Origin: Oxyruncus cristatus
Taxonomy: Eukaryota; Chordata; Aves; Passeriformes; Cotingidae
Direction of reading: 5' to 3'
Assembly (NCBI GenBank): GCA_013399855.1
Contig: VXAY01006782.1
Location: forward strand, 905,258 to 969,257
DNA length: 64,000 nucleotides
Part shown: piece after piece, positions 13,624 to 25,602 of the stretch
Position numbering within the stretch: the stretch's first letter is position 1
Layout: each line of letters begins with the position of its first letter
The notes under the pieces: model-generated
What the model was told of the DNA's origin: nothing
Database searches by the model: none
The model's input: the letters and a program-made list of their open reading frames with translations, nothing else
Translations under genes and position numbers: made by a program

Positions 13624-13760
13624 TCATAGAATCATAGATTGATTTGGGTTGGAAGGGACCTTAAAGATCGTCTAGTTCCAATCCTCCTGCTGAGGGCAGG
13701 GACACCTTCACTAGACTGAGTTTCTCAGAGCTCCATCTAACCTGGCCTTGAACACTACCA
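13624..13760 (-). mobile_element. CR1 LINE 3' end, minus strand
   Basis: The block opens with 'tcatagaatcatagattg', the reversed terminal repeat of avian CR1. It continues with 'tttgggttggaagggacctt', 'gggcagggacaccttcac' and 'aacctggccttgaacact', all in the order of a reversed CR1 3' untranslated region. The 3' end of the element is therefore at about 13624 and the copy is truncated at about 13760. It carries no coding sequence. The similarity to the usual avian consensus is high, so this is a younger copy than the one near 9.9 kb. Confidence 0.93.
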
Positions 13761-13888
13761 AATCAGCCCCAGGATACGAGGAAAGGTAGAGATTATGATT
13801 ATATCAGCCCATGCTGATGGCAGAACTAAACGTACCACAGATTGTTCAAAAGCTTCCAGACAGGTGGGTTTGGGAGTGTGGCCTAAAC

Positions 13889-13892
<4 letters not shown>

Positions 13893-13931
<39 letters not shown>
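13893..13931. repeat. Poly(A) run of 39 bases
   Basis: An uninterrupted run of A follows 130 bp after the CR1 fragment. No AATAAA lies just upstream and no flanking direct repeat was noticed, so I do not call it the tail of a retrocopy. Confidence 0.9.
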
Positions 13932-13933
<2 letters not shown>

Positions 13934-16900
13934 GATTTTTCCCACAGAAAAACCACCGGATGCTGGCCATTATTTGGGCAAACCAAAGAATGCTTCGTCC
14001 AGGTCACGGATGAAAGACTCCATTGTAATCTATGTATGAAACAACTTGACTTTTTATTCTGGAAAATAAACCCCATAACATTGAAATAATAGCTAAAGAT
14101 CTTTTACTTCAATCTTGCAACAGAACAGTAACTCTGTGACACCAAGTAGTACACAATTGTCTTTGTGCTTCTCTTCCAAGGATCATCAATGTCATTCTCC
14201 CCTACTTCCCCCCACAACTGCAAGTAGTATTTGCTGATTCTGTGACCAGAATGTGGCAGTCCTCTATGATCTTCCTCCATCAAGTGTCAGATCTCTGCCC
14301 AACACTAGGGGAATGTAGCAAAGGAAATACTGTTATCAGTTCTGGCCGTACCCAGCCTGTTCACTCACGTATATGGAAGAGTAACCATGGAAGAGTACTC
14401 CAAGCTTTCTTAGGGCTACTGGCAAGAGCTGGGCTATCAAATCTTTCCATGTGTATATCCCACATCTTGGTGTACATTTCTTACCTTTCAAAATGTGGTT
14501 TGTGCAAATGGCTTCATCTTATTTCTTCCTTTAAAACAGTGTTGATGAACCTAGAGCTATGCATGGTTTAAAACCAGACTTGTTCAACCTGCCTGTAATG
14601 TGTCATCATTTTTTCTGGAGAGTGACCCAGACGACCCTAATTGGGATGCTCCAGTCAGATACAACAGCCAGTGGAAGTTGTCCTCAGCTCAAGTGAGGCA
14701 ATGACCTTTGATCTTTACAGTCAAAGCTCAGTTTTTGTTGATGGTTGTGTAGTCCTTTCTACCCAGGAATGAGCAGACTCCTGGTAGGTGGTCAAAGAGG
14801 ATGTGAGGCAGATGCCCACGATGATGTAAAATTCCAGGGTAGCCAAGAGACAGCAGGCAGGGACAAATGTTTGTGCATGTGAAGCTAACATGTTCAGTGC
14901 TTTGCTCACCCCTGCTAAGCCGATCTGCACAGAATTCCACAATGGACCCCAGAGGCCATTAACATTGTTTTCTGCTGTGTCTGACAAGCAAGGAGAAAAA
15001 CTGTGGGCAATAGCTGATCTATTACACCATTACGTGTCACAGGGTTTTGCCTCCTGTCTAGTCAGTGGTTTTGCCGCAGGTGCTCAAGCCAAAACTTAAC
15101 CGACTTGTGTAAGCAAAAGTCATGCCAGGGAATGCTACATGAGATACTGGAAGTGGTGATGAGGTATTTCTCAATAAAATAGCAAGAAGTTGGGCATTTA
15201 GTCACTTTTAAAAATCATTTTAAAATACAACATTCTGAAAGTCAGTAATGGGCTGGGGGGAAATGGCAAAGCTAATTAAATTAAATTGCAGCACTTCTTT
15301 TTTTTTCCTCAAAGTGCTTGTTTAATATTAAATGAGTTATTTAAAAATTACTTTGGACAACAAATGGAGAAAAAAAAAGATCAGGTGGATTGAAAATTAA
15401 AAGAGAAACTTAAATATTAATGGAGATTTTCCTCATTGCTAGAGTTGGTCAGAAACTTTTTTCTGCAACATTTCCTGTCAGAAAATGGTATTTCATCAGA
15501 ACAAAACAATCTCTGTGGGAATATGTCAATTATTACAAAATGGGGGGGAGGGGCAGTAAATTACTCCTTTTAGTGGTATAAAACATTCTGTTTGGAATAT
15601 TTTTGAACTTTACCAGCATGGTGCTTCTTTTAATTATAATAATTTTATAGTCTGATTTAAAAGCACTATAAAACAGGTCTTTCCAGCCTTTCTAAAAGTA
15701 TCTTTAAAGATTTTATATTATTTCACATCCTTTGTCTTCAAAATTATATTTTGGAAAATTATGTCATAATTTAGTACAAAAATGTCTGAGCTCATAATTC
15801 TCAAAGGAGTGAAGTTTCAAATTTCACAGGGCTCTACTTAATATCTATTCACATCTTTTGCCCCATTATTTACTTTATGTGGCTTCATATTTGTCTCAGG
15901 GGATGACATAAAGGAGACTAAAGATTTGTATTATTTTTCTTTGAAAAGTTTATCTTTAAAAGGGAACTTCTTCATTTAAGATATTTCCTACCCTTCTTTT
16001 CTCACTGGTTCTGCATTCATGCACCCCACCTGCCTCTTTTCATTTAAATCAGAGCAAAAAAATAATGTGGTGGTTTAACCAGAACACAAAAGATGGGGGA
16101 GGAGGGGTAATGGGGGGGTTTTGAGTCTATTTCTTAAAAGTAGTAGGGTTCAATGCAGATCATTTTGATAATTCTGACTGTACTGTAACCATTAAAGAGG
16201 TGTCAGTGCAAGCTGTCAGTCCCTGCAGAAGAGGCACAGAGCAGTGTTAGTGGGTAGGCAGGAGCAAAAGCAGTGAGGAAGGTGAAGGGAATCAGACAAC
16301 TCTTCTGCCAACCTCAGTACTAGAACAACATGTTATAGACTTCTGCAAACATTCCGATGATTCATGGAGTGGCTATTTATACTAACTTGTTTAAAACTAG
16401 ATAATCTTATTAGGTACACAAAGGAATTAGTGGAGTCATTTCATCTGCTGTAGTGATTTACCTTTACACTGGATGTAACAGTGAAGTTGCTTCAACTCTG
16501 AAGGTTCCTGGCTGTAGTTTAAGCTTCCGGTATTTCCAAGACATCCATATACACTGTTTACATATAAAATATACCCCTATACTACACATGACATCAATAT
16601 CATGGTTTAAAATAGTTTCATCTTTTCACAGATGATTGAATAGACACCTAGGTGGGTTGGGATTTGGTATGAGAACTCTCATCTCAGAGGTCAAGGGTTC
16701 AAATGTATTCAAAATCAATACTAACTGAGAGTTATTACCTTTGGGTAGCCTATGTAAAATGAATGGTGGCTCTAGCCTAATTTCAGGTTGACAGATGCTT
16801 GTGCCATCAAAAAAATCCCATCATTGCATCTGGCATTCCTCACATAAGCCTCAACATAGAAGCCAAAGACAGACTGGGGACAGAGGTGGAATTAATCTCT

Positions 16901-18964
16901 CATGAAAGAGACCTATAAGACCTATAGTTGATCCTTCCAAAACAGAGATAAAACAGATTATTGAGGCAGTTTGAGGAATACTGAAGTGTTAGTTCCTGCA
17001 GTTGGCTCCTCCCCTGAATAAAGAGAGGGCAAACTTTTCATGTTTTTGATCCAGCATCTTTTCACAAGCACCAAATTGGCTTTTGCAGGGGAAAAGATAT
17101 AAGAGGCTTATTTGTGCTACCAAGTGAAGATTGTGTCAGCATCTCCCTTACAAACCCCACCAAGCCATAAAAATTTAATCTGGGCTAAAAGTTGGCAGAG
17201 CCGTTCTCAACCCTGAAGTATGTTTTAAACCCCAATAACAAATATGTGTTAGGCCACTTATAAGCTAAAATACTCAAGGCTAAATAACAATATTAAAAAA
17301 GTCCTTTCATCTAAGTGGGGAATGTAAAGAGGAAAGCAAATGTCAAATATTACATGGTTTAAAGAATATTCCTGCGTCTGTGCAGCAAACGAGGAAGCTT
17401 TGACAAGTCTTTCTAATTAAGTCTGAGGATACCTGAGTGGTTCTTTTTGCTTGAACTGTAGGGAATATGCTATCAGCAGGTTCTGAAGACAAACCACAGA
17501 GAACTTTAAAAAAATGTGAGTGATAACATTTTGAAATAACTGCAGAACTTTACTGCCATGAAGAGAAAATATGTAGATTTGGCTTACTCCCAATGGGAAG
17601 ATGAGCTGCATAGTTTTGTGCAGCTTGAAGGCGTTAAATTTGCCTGGTGGGAAGACCAGTTAAAAGAGAATTACAGCAGTTTGAGCATGAAAAATAAGAG
17701 CATGCTGCATATCAGCACTCTCAGTTCTCAATCAGATATTGCGAACCTTAATTCTTGTTTGCATTTTTCAACTGAAAAAGAAAGAAAACTGATGATTTTA
17801 AGGGAAAAAAAGTAATCCTATTTGTGCATGAAAAAAACACAGTATTTTTTAACATTCAGGTGTTCCCTTCATCCTTCAAGATATCATGAGCCTGAAAAGG
17901 GGTAGACCTTGTCCTCAAAAAGCTTATCAGATAAACGCTTTTAAATGGTACGTAGAGAGTTGGATCCTAAGTCCACTCAGGCTACTCTAAGCTCTGGACC
18001 CTGTGAGGACTCACATTTGCTGTGGCCCTTTGCTGCTATGCCTTGATGCCAGAAGAAGGGGTGCAGACGTGAACCAGGCTGGGAAGGAAACACAGTTACA
18101 GCAAACTGCTGTCTTGTCTAAATCGATCCCAGCATAAGCAAGTAGGAATGGAGGAACCCAGAGCTTGATGTGGACAGCATCTCACCAATCATTTAGGTTT
18201 TGCTGTAAGCGAATGGACATCAGGCACGAAACAATTTTGAGCCATGTAACCCAGGAAAAAATACATCTCACCAAAACCATTAAACAGTCCACAAGCTCTT
18301 TAATCAAAAATGCTTCTATTCTGTGTATGTTTTAAGAGAAAAAAAAATCTTATATAAGATACTTCAGGGAGCCATTGCACATTTACAGGAAGTGTACTGG
18401 ATAAACTAATATTTTTTTTCTACCTCTAAATATTGGGAAGCTAAACTGTAGCTAAAAATAACAATTTGGGAATATGGAGTGTTGATAGGAGAGTTAGTGC
18501 AGAAATACCTACGTTCCACTCACATTTTCCAGAGATCATACAGTCTTAAATAACAACTGATAGCCCCAAATTAGATTTAAGAGAATGTCTGTAGTGGATC
18601 ACATAATCCCTGGATGAGCTACCCAAGTAGTCAGTAAAAAGAAGAAGGGTACTTCATCCTGATTTAGCTCCTAGCTCAATCACTGCTTCGAGAGGCCTCT
18701 TCCGCGGTGATTGCACAGTGAAATGGACATGATTGCTCCGATGCCCAGTCGGTGAGAGCTGACGTCTGGCCAAGGATCATTCAAAGAAGGACTGGTGTGG
18801 AGGACGGAAACAATGACTCTTTGCTCCCTAAGAAAACAAAGATTTTACAGAGGAAAAACAGCTTTTTTGGAGTGACATAATTAAGCCATAGGTAGGATAT
18901 ACATGCACACTGTACATATATTTTAGATGTTGAGGGAAACATTTAGAACCTCTGTACTGGGTGC
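13932..18964. other. AT-rich unique DNA, no gene seen
   Basis: Only short frames, the best being 109 codons (14242-14571) and 85 codons (17558-17815), neither resembling a known family nor flanked by clear splice sites. A G-rich stretch at 16095-16118 could form a quadruplex. No RNA gene recognised. Confidence 0.55.
18677..18715. repeat. Nested inverted repeats
   Basis: The pair CAATCAC / GTGATTG surrounds the perfect palindrome AGAGGCCTCT. The stretch has more CpG than its surroundings. Its function is unknown. Confidence 0.5.
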
Positions 18965-18968
18965 GTGT

Positions 18969-19478
18969 ATACTGGTGCTGGCAGAGATGCCCCTGTGGCC
19001 CCAGCAGAGAGTCCGGTGGGACAGCTGGACCTGCCCTGAGGGAAGCTGCAGCCCATGGAGAGCCCACACTGAAGCAGGCTTATCCTGGAGGACTGCAGCC
19101 AGTGGGAAATCCCCAGGCTGGAGCAGGGGAACAGTGTGTGGAGGAAGGAGTGGCAGAGAGGAGCTGTTATGTACTGACTGCAGCCCCCCATCCCATTGCA
19201 TAGCTCAGGGGGAGGAGGTAGAGAAGTTAGAAGTGAAGTTCAACCTGGAAAAATGGAAGGGTGCTTTAGTGCTTTTTAGTTTTATTTGTCAACCCAACTT
19301 TATTCTAATTGGCAAGAAATTAAATTTTCCCAGGTGGAGTCTGTTTTGCCCATGACAGTAATTGGTAAGGGAACTCTGTGACCCATGACCTTTCCTATCT
19401 CATTTCCTCTGTTGGGGAGGAGGGGTAAGATAGCAGCTGGGTGGGCATCTGGCAGCTGGCCAAGGTAAACTCACCACA
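18969..19478 (+). mobile_element. ERV-L-type LTR, 5'-truncated, plus strand
   Basis: The last 510 bp follow the layout of bird ERV-L LTRs as I know them. First comes a part with repeated 'gcccatggagagcccac'-like and 'ggctggagcaggggaac' phrases, then 'aggaggtagagaagtt', then 'gtctgttttgcccatgac' and 'gtaattggtaaggg', ending in 'aactcaccaca'. Sense is plus because these words appear in the order promoter-side to 3' end. The usual polyadenylation word near 19312 is changed to AAGAAA here. The first half, with the promoter, is missing. No retroviral gag, pol or env sequence lies beside it. Frames of 142 codons (18927-19355) and others inside it are non-coding LTR sequence. Confidence 0.8.
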
Positions 19479-20502
19479 ATTTCATAGCAGCAAATGAATT
19501 GCCAAGGCTCCGGTGTGTACCTGGCTGACTGTGGTATTTAACCACGGAAGAGACCACTTGAGAATTTGACTATGGTACAACATTCAGCATTTATGAGCCA
19601 GAGAGGCATCATTTCCAGAATATCAACCCTGAAAAGAGAGGTCTTCTGAAACATGCCAACTAATGTGGCAGAAAACAGGAAGGCTCATGCCTGACACTGT
19701 CACAGAGACACTGATGTTAGGAATCAGTTTCTTCAACCCAGAGTGAGAGGTATCAAGTGAAGACTCACTCTTGTCCCTGTGTGAGAGTCCCCAAGAACAC
19801 AGCTACCAAAAAGCCATTCTTCTAGCCCTGCAGACTGCTGAGTCCAGTGCCACATTCATTGGCAAGAAGAATATGCTTCTCTGACAGAGTAGGAACGCTA
19901 CCGTGAAGTACATGTAATGTTTAAGACTTTATTTTTAGAAAATACAATGATTTACCAACATTTAGCATTCTGGTTTTGCAGTGTCCTGATGTGCACACAG
20001 TTACTGGGATGTATGTTTCTCCTCTCCAGTTGTTCTTCTATACTGTAAAGGCACAAGGAGGTTCCCTTTGTCAGACTCCTGCTCGCTTAAGACATTATGG
20101 ATAAAAGCAGAATTTCAGTATAATTGAATCTTAGACCTCTCTGCTACATGGATTGCATAGTTTTTTGATTTATCTCCACCCAAGGAAAACCTTTTTTTAT
20201 TTTTTCTTAATTTTTTTTTTAAAGCTTGGTCTGATATGTTACCTAGTCTAACTGAAGCTTGAAATATCCTTGCTAAGATTACAGACCCTGTGCACCTGAT
20301 TTTCACTGTGATTTTTAAGTTTTTCATTCAACAGCATCTGACTGCTGCTGAGAAACTGAAAAAACACCTCTTATCACCACCATCCCTAAGTAATTCAATT
20401 GGCTACTGGAGTTCGGTTTTTTATAGTGTTGATGCAGCAAGGTGTTTAACTGTGTGACAGTGAGTTTCCAGCTACAGTTGCTCACATGAAGAGAAGATTT
20501 AA

Positions 20503-20545
20503 AAAAAAAAAAAAAAGAAAAAAAGAAAAAAAAAAATTAAAAATC
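20503..20545. repeat. A-rich low-complexity tract
   Basis: About 40 bases of A broken only by single G's and one TT. Confidence 0.9.
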
Positions 20546-20566
20546 TATATTTTGGAGGGCTCAAAA

Positions 20567-20592
20567 TGGAGGCCCAGCTCCATTTTGCTTTT
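20567..20592. repeat. 10-bp inverted repeat, 6-nt loop
   Basis: CAAAATGGAG and CTCCATTTTG flank 'gcccag'. It lies just left of the larger palindrome at 20599-20749. Confidence 0.7.
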
Positions 20593-20598
20593 CTGAGT

Positions 20599-20749
20599 CA
20601 CCTCCAGGAGAACCCTATCTCATTAAATTTCTTATCTTCTCCTGCAGCTAATGAAGAGGGAGAGGCAGTTCCAGAGAACAGTTCCCATCTTCCTCTCCTT
20701 CCCCATTAGCTGTAAGAAGTATGAAGAAACAAAGTTCCTCCTGAAGGTG
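20599..20749. repeat. Large imperfect palindrome (about 150 bp)
   Basis: Inner arms 20645-20665 and 20692-20712 are reverse complements at 18 of 21 positions. Outer arms 20599-20612 (cacctccaggagaa) and 20735-20749 (ttcctcctgaaggtg) pair apart from a one-base insertion and one mismatch. Weaker pairing lies between. The whole could be a decayed hairpin element (MITE-like) or an inverted duplication. No flanking target-site duplication was identified. Confidence 0.6.
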
Positions 20750-23624
20750 TTTCACCTAAGCAGGATGAATCCAGTAAGCCTGTGCTAGGAATGCATAAAT
20801 TTTTCCTGATATAATGATCAACCTAAATAACAAAGGCTGCAGCCAATCATCCTGAAGCAGTTCGAGTACAATGAGAGCTCTGAAAGCCCCATGGTTCCAG
20901 AAGTAAAAGGCAATCAAAATATATTTGATTGTTGTGCTGAGAGGAAGAAGCAAAAAACAGGAGTCTTGAGATTGCCTGGAATTGTGGAAAGCAAGAAGGA
21001 AGTGAGATGACTCTTGACTGTTATCTGCAAACAGCATCCACAGGTGCATTAAGGGAGACAATGAGAAGGAAACCAGTTTTGACAGTGGCTAGTCTGTGGG
21101 CATAACATTTTGTTCTGCTAAAAGCAAGAGTGCCTGGGCTGTTAGGAACAGATGCCAGAGACTCTGGGAAATTACATATATGCAGAGTGACAGTTAAGGC
21201 AAAACAACCCCCCTCACTGATGCGACTTGGGGGCCCCAAGGCCACTGCTACTTCACAAAAAAAAGAGACTGTACCTACCCATGTCAGTAAATACTGGCTG
21301 TGAATTGCCATAGTATCACCAGAGGTACTGGTTTTCTGCAGTTGCCTGAAGTTGTCAGCCCAGACAGTAGAGTCACCTTCTCAGAGGCTCAGAGAGGAGA
21401 GAGGCTGGGGCTGCCTAAGGTCAGCCAGCTCCCTCTTGAGGGATCCGCTGCTGGGCAGTGAGCCCAACAAACCAAGACAGAGGAACTTCCAGGACACAGA
21501 TGTCAGAGCCATATCATAAGGTTTACTGCCTCCCTCGGCAAGTGACACTGAGGTTGGAGGGGAAGTCTGTGAGTTGCTACAACAGTGCTACATAGTGTCT
21601 GTCTGAGCCCCTGATATAGGTGTTAGTCTAGCTGCAATTGTGTAGACAAAGGTGTTAAAAGTATTATAGCTGGGCATTTTAACAGTAAGCCCTTCTGTTG
21701 AAAGGGGAAAAAAGCTAGGAAGTGTGCTCAGCTCCCAAAACAGAGCTTGTGCAAAATACTGCAGATTTGATGAAATTATGCAGAGCTGTTTGTTTCTGGC
21801 CACAGACCCAGGAGTCAGCTCTCTCAGAAGTCTTAAGCCCTGAAAATCTCATGCTGCTAGCAGGTGGTGTGCTAGAGTGACCCCTTTACCTGTGCGAAGT
21901 AGGGAGCAGGCATTCTAGGCAGCACTCAGATATTGGGGGCCCTGATGAGTGCAGGAATGGAGAAGCAAAGGAAGAGCAGCATGTAAACACACACATAACG
22001 GAGATTCTGGGCTGCTGTTTGGGGACTGAAGGGGAAAAAAAGTGTGCAAATATACCTGACCATCAGATTTTAAAGATACTGAATGTGAATCAGGAGCCAA
22101 AGGGAGACCAAAGTTACCTCAACTGAGAAGATATGAAGGTGATTGCAAATGGCAAAGGCCAAGGAGCAGGACTTCAGTAAAGCAGGTGCTACATAACAAG
22201 TCATATCATTTTAGACACCGTCTCTCACCCGTTTTCATCAAATTTGCCCTTAAGTCACTGGCTGGTGCAAAAAAAGCTGAGAAAAATTGTTATGGGTTCT
22301 CACAGGTAACCATCTGCAGTTTTCCCTGCTTGCTTTTTGTTTCTGGGGTTTTTTTGTTTGACTTTACTCACTGGATGATTTTTACAAATAAGGCAGCAAC
22401 TCTGAGATTCAGTGATGAAAAGGTGAGGTTTATGACTGCCATGTCTGTGAAGTGAGTTAGTAATGTGAAAGAGATGTAACAAAGGTGCAAATTCAGTGAA
22501 ACGGAGAGAATATGACATTTTCATCGAGTAGAAAATCAACTTAACATTGTGAGATTCAGACAGGAAGGGAATAATTGGAAGTTTTGCCATTTAAATTAAT
22601 GTGTTTTGAGCTACCATACTGCAACACTGGCAGCATGGTGGTCTGTTAGAAATCTCTCCTTTTTGGTGTATTCAGGTAACTGTAACTGAATTCTTAGTAA
22701 CTAAAGTACCAGTCAGATGCTGTTCTCAGCCGAGTTGGTATACACCTGAAATATCTATATTAACATGCAAAAGCTGATCTGGGATTACCTCCAGCCCAGC
22801 TGATGGCAATGGGTTGCACTGGGTTGTATTTTCACCTGTTGGTGGGAAAGGCAGGAGCATCTGCAATGGGCAGCCTTCCCAACATGGATGTTAAGACAAT
22901 CAGTTCTAGTTTGTCTTCTGCTTAGCAGTGACTTTAGGTAGATTAATAAGGTACTGTTGTCATTAGCACTGCTGGAGGGTAAAATGCTCTGGTTCTGATA
23001 TTGGGGGAGATATTATGCAGCCTCACTATATCTCACTTTTGGAATACTGTAGAGTCCAGCAGTGGTTTATGTGATACAGTTCTCTTTCTATCATTTAAGA
23101 GTCATGAAACCTGTATTTGGCTTCTTTAGTTTGTGTCTATTTGGCCATGTCTTTATATCACATGGGTTAAAAAAGTTTGCCTCCCCAGAAAGGACATAGG
23201 ATGCAGTTTGGTGTGTTTGCATCATGCCTGCATGTTGTGCTTGACACAGTTTAGACACTGCAGGAATTTACTGCTTGTTTTATGATCCAAAGGCTGTTAA
23301 GTCGATATAAAGAGCCCCATTGTCTCTGAATCAGGCCCTCACATTGTCCTTTACACTCGAGCAACAGCAGAATCCCTCAGGATAATTGGATATGAGAATA
23401 CAAAAGAGAATGTTCTTTGCAGAAATCTCAATACTAATTTGAATAAACTAATCTAAGCCAGAGGTAAACATTGGAATAATAACGTGTTGTCAGATGAAAA
23501 CAGGTGGAAAGGCCTCTACTAGACTCTGGATAGCTGAATCCTAGAAGACCTATGCATCACAGTGGCCAGCTCACTCTGCTGAGTGAAAAACCCCATCTGA
23601 AAAGTAAGCATATGAGACAGGGGG

Positions 23625-23666
23625 AAAACAAACAAACAAACAAACAAACAAACAAACAAACAAAAA
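23625..23666. repeat. (AAAC)n microsatellite
   Basis: About ten uninterrupted AAAC units. The minus-strand frame across it reads phenylalanine, valine, cysteine and leucine repeats and is not a gene. Confidence 0.95.
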
Positions 23667-25514
23667 ATGCATAAACCACAGTAAAAAATCTCAGGAGAAT
23701 AAACCTGAAAATACTTTACTGTTGTTGTAGATATTGGAAGCATGTTGTCACTCTCAGTATTATCTCTGGTTCTGGTGGTCTCTACCTCAGAAATGATCTG
23801 ACCAAGTATGTCTGTTCCAATGTTGTTATAATAGTGACATGTTTTATTACACCTATTAAATTTTATTTATGCCAGAGATCCCAGAATCTTCAGTTATCCT
23901 CTACTGATGAGTTTTTATGCCAGTCAACAAGGCTCTAGCAGCAGAAATAGATGTAAATGGGACTTTGTCTCTGATTTTTATAATGTCTGTCCCATGCACT
24001 GAGCTTTAAATCTCATTTTTACTCAGAATATTTTTTGAATGTCTGTTTGTGCTCCAGGGAATGACTAAGAGCATTTTTATTTTCTCTGCTTGCTGTGCTA
24101 CATTTTTTTTAAGGTTTTATTTCCTCTTGCAGTCTATCAGCGAAATCCAAATGTGTCACAAGCTGGAATATTTTGGGCAGCTCTCACCTCTACAGAAGCG
24201 TACGTTAGTATATCACACTTAGACAGAGGGTCACAGCCTGTCCTTACTTGCAGCCCATGAAGCTGGCATGCTTGGTGTTAAGTCCCAGTTTCTGTCTTCC
24301 TCCTGAAACACCTTGGCCTTGACCAGATCTGCCCTCTCTGAGATGAGCTGTGAGGGGCAGGCATGTTCTGTCTTGCACTGTGTGGGCCCCATCTCCCTAC
24401 CATCCACACCATCTGACTACATCTGGATGCTAGAGTGACACAGCAACTTGAGACCTATACTATAAAACTCCCATGGGACCCTGTCACTCTTTTTCAGCAT
24501 TAAAATTATCAGGTAAGACCTCATAGTATGGATTCTCTGACTTTCAGACTTCTTTTGATTCCCTACATCGAAAAACAATTTGTCTCTAAGGTGCTTCCAC
24601 CTAAGAGTTTCAGTTCAGTTCAGGTGAGGAATAAGTCTTGCAAGCAAATTTCTCTGTTCTCATTCTTTTTCTGCTCTGTTTCATATTTTTTTTTAAAACA
24701 TACTAACTTCCGGATGAAAATAAACTAAAATATGTACTCTGGGTGTGCACTGATATGCTCCAAACACTACAAGGCATTCAGTTTACAGGATCAGACTAGA
24801 CCCAGTTGAAAGTAAACCCTTCCAAAAGGTGTACAGTGTTCATGTCAGATCCTCTGTATCAGCTGTTTCACTCTACACATCCCCTCCTATTGTGCAGCAC
24901 TATTTGCTAATGTAGACTCAGTCTAAGACGATATTAATACAAAGCTATTCCGGGTCACATTAAACTACCTTAGACAAGGGGCATGCATTTGGCAACTGAA
25001 GGGTGTAATAATGTAGCATGATAAATGCTCTGAAGTTATGTAAATTCTGGTATTTAATTTTCTGGTACTTCACTTCAAAACAATCAACATAATTGTAGTG
25101 ATGTTTGTGAATACTACTAATAATAGGAAAACGTTGCATCTTGCAACATAGTAAACACTCTGATTTAGATTCTCCTGTTTCATATTTTCATATATAATCC
25201 TTAAAGGAGTTGCCAAAAAAATTAATATGAAGCACTTTGCAGAAAGCTTTGTCCTGCCCTCCGAAGTGTGCAACATCTCTGTGGCATCCCATGTGAGCCC
25301 ATGACCTCCTTGAGAGCAGAGGTGCCCACCACCTACTTCTCACTGCAGGAATAGACAGGTTTCACTCCGCAGACGCAGGGATGTAAATCCCAACAACTTT
25401 GATGAGAATCAACTGTAACATCTGCTGCTGTCCTTAGCTCAGTTATCCGACATTTTCAGCCCTCTCAGTACCCAAACTCATGGGAGAGTTTCCACAATGT
25501 TTTTCCACAGGCCT

Positions 25515-25602
25515 CTGTAGTTCAATCCTTCTACCATGGGTTGGGACACCTTCAGCTAGACCAGGTTGCTAAAAACCCCACCTAACCTGGCCTTGATATA
25601 CC
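25515..25602 (-). mobile_element. CR1 LINE 3' fragment, minus strand
   Basis: The block reads 'ccatgggttgggacacctt', 'ctagaccaggttgct' and 'cctaacctggccttga' in the order of a reversed avian CR1 3' region. Both ends are truncated or diverged, and the terminal repeat found at 13624 is missing. No coding part is present. Confidence 0.85.

Larger units (their letters stand above)
19479..25514. other. AT-rich unique DNA with palindromes and simple repeats
   Basis: Contains an A-rich tract, a large imperfect palindrome and an (AAAC)n repeat, listed separately. Frames are at most 101 codons and resemble nothing known. A moderately GC-rich patch at 21340-21600 is not recognisable. Confidence 0.55.

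Noticed and set aside
16066..16118. TGTGGTGGTTTAACC start resembling another bird LTR family, followed by G runs
   Set aside because: Similarity stops after about 15 bases and no LTR end was found; too short to call.
16696..16704. tRNA B-box-like word GGTTCAAAT
   Set aside because: No matching A box or cloverleaf pairing could be drawn around it.
17558..17815. 85-codon frame with ATG start
   Set aside because: Short, single, and not similar to any protein I know; a frame of this length is expected by chance in 64 kb.
23625..23666. CRISPR-like regular repeats
   Set aside because: It is a plain 4-base microsatellite without spacers, in a eukaryotic genome.
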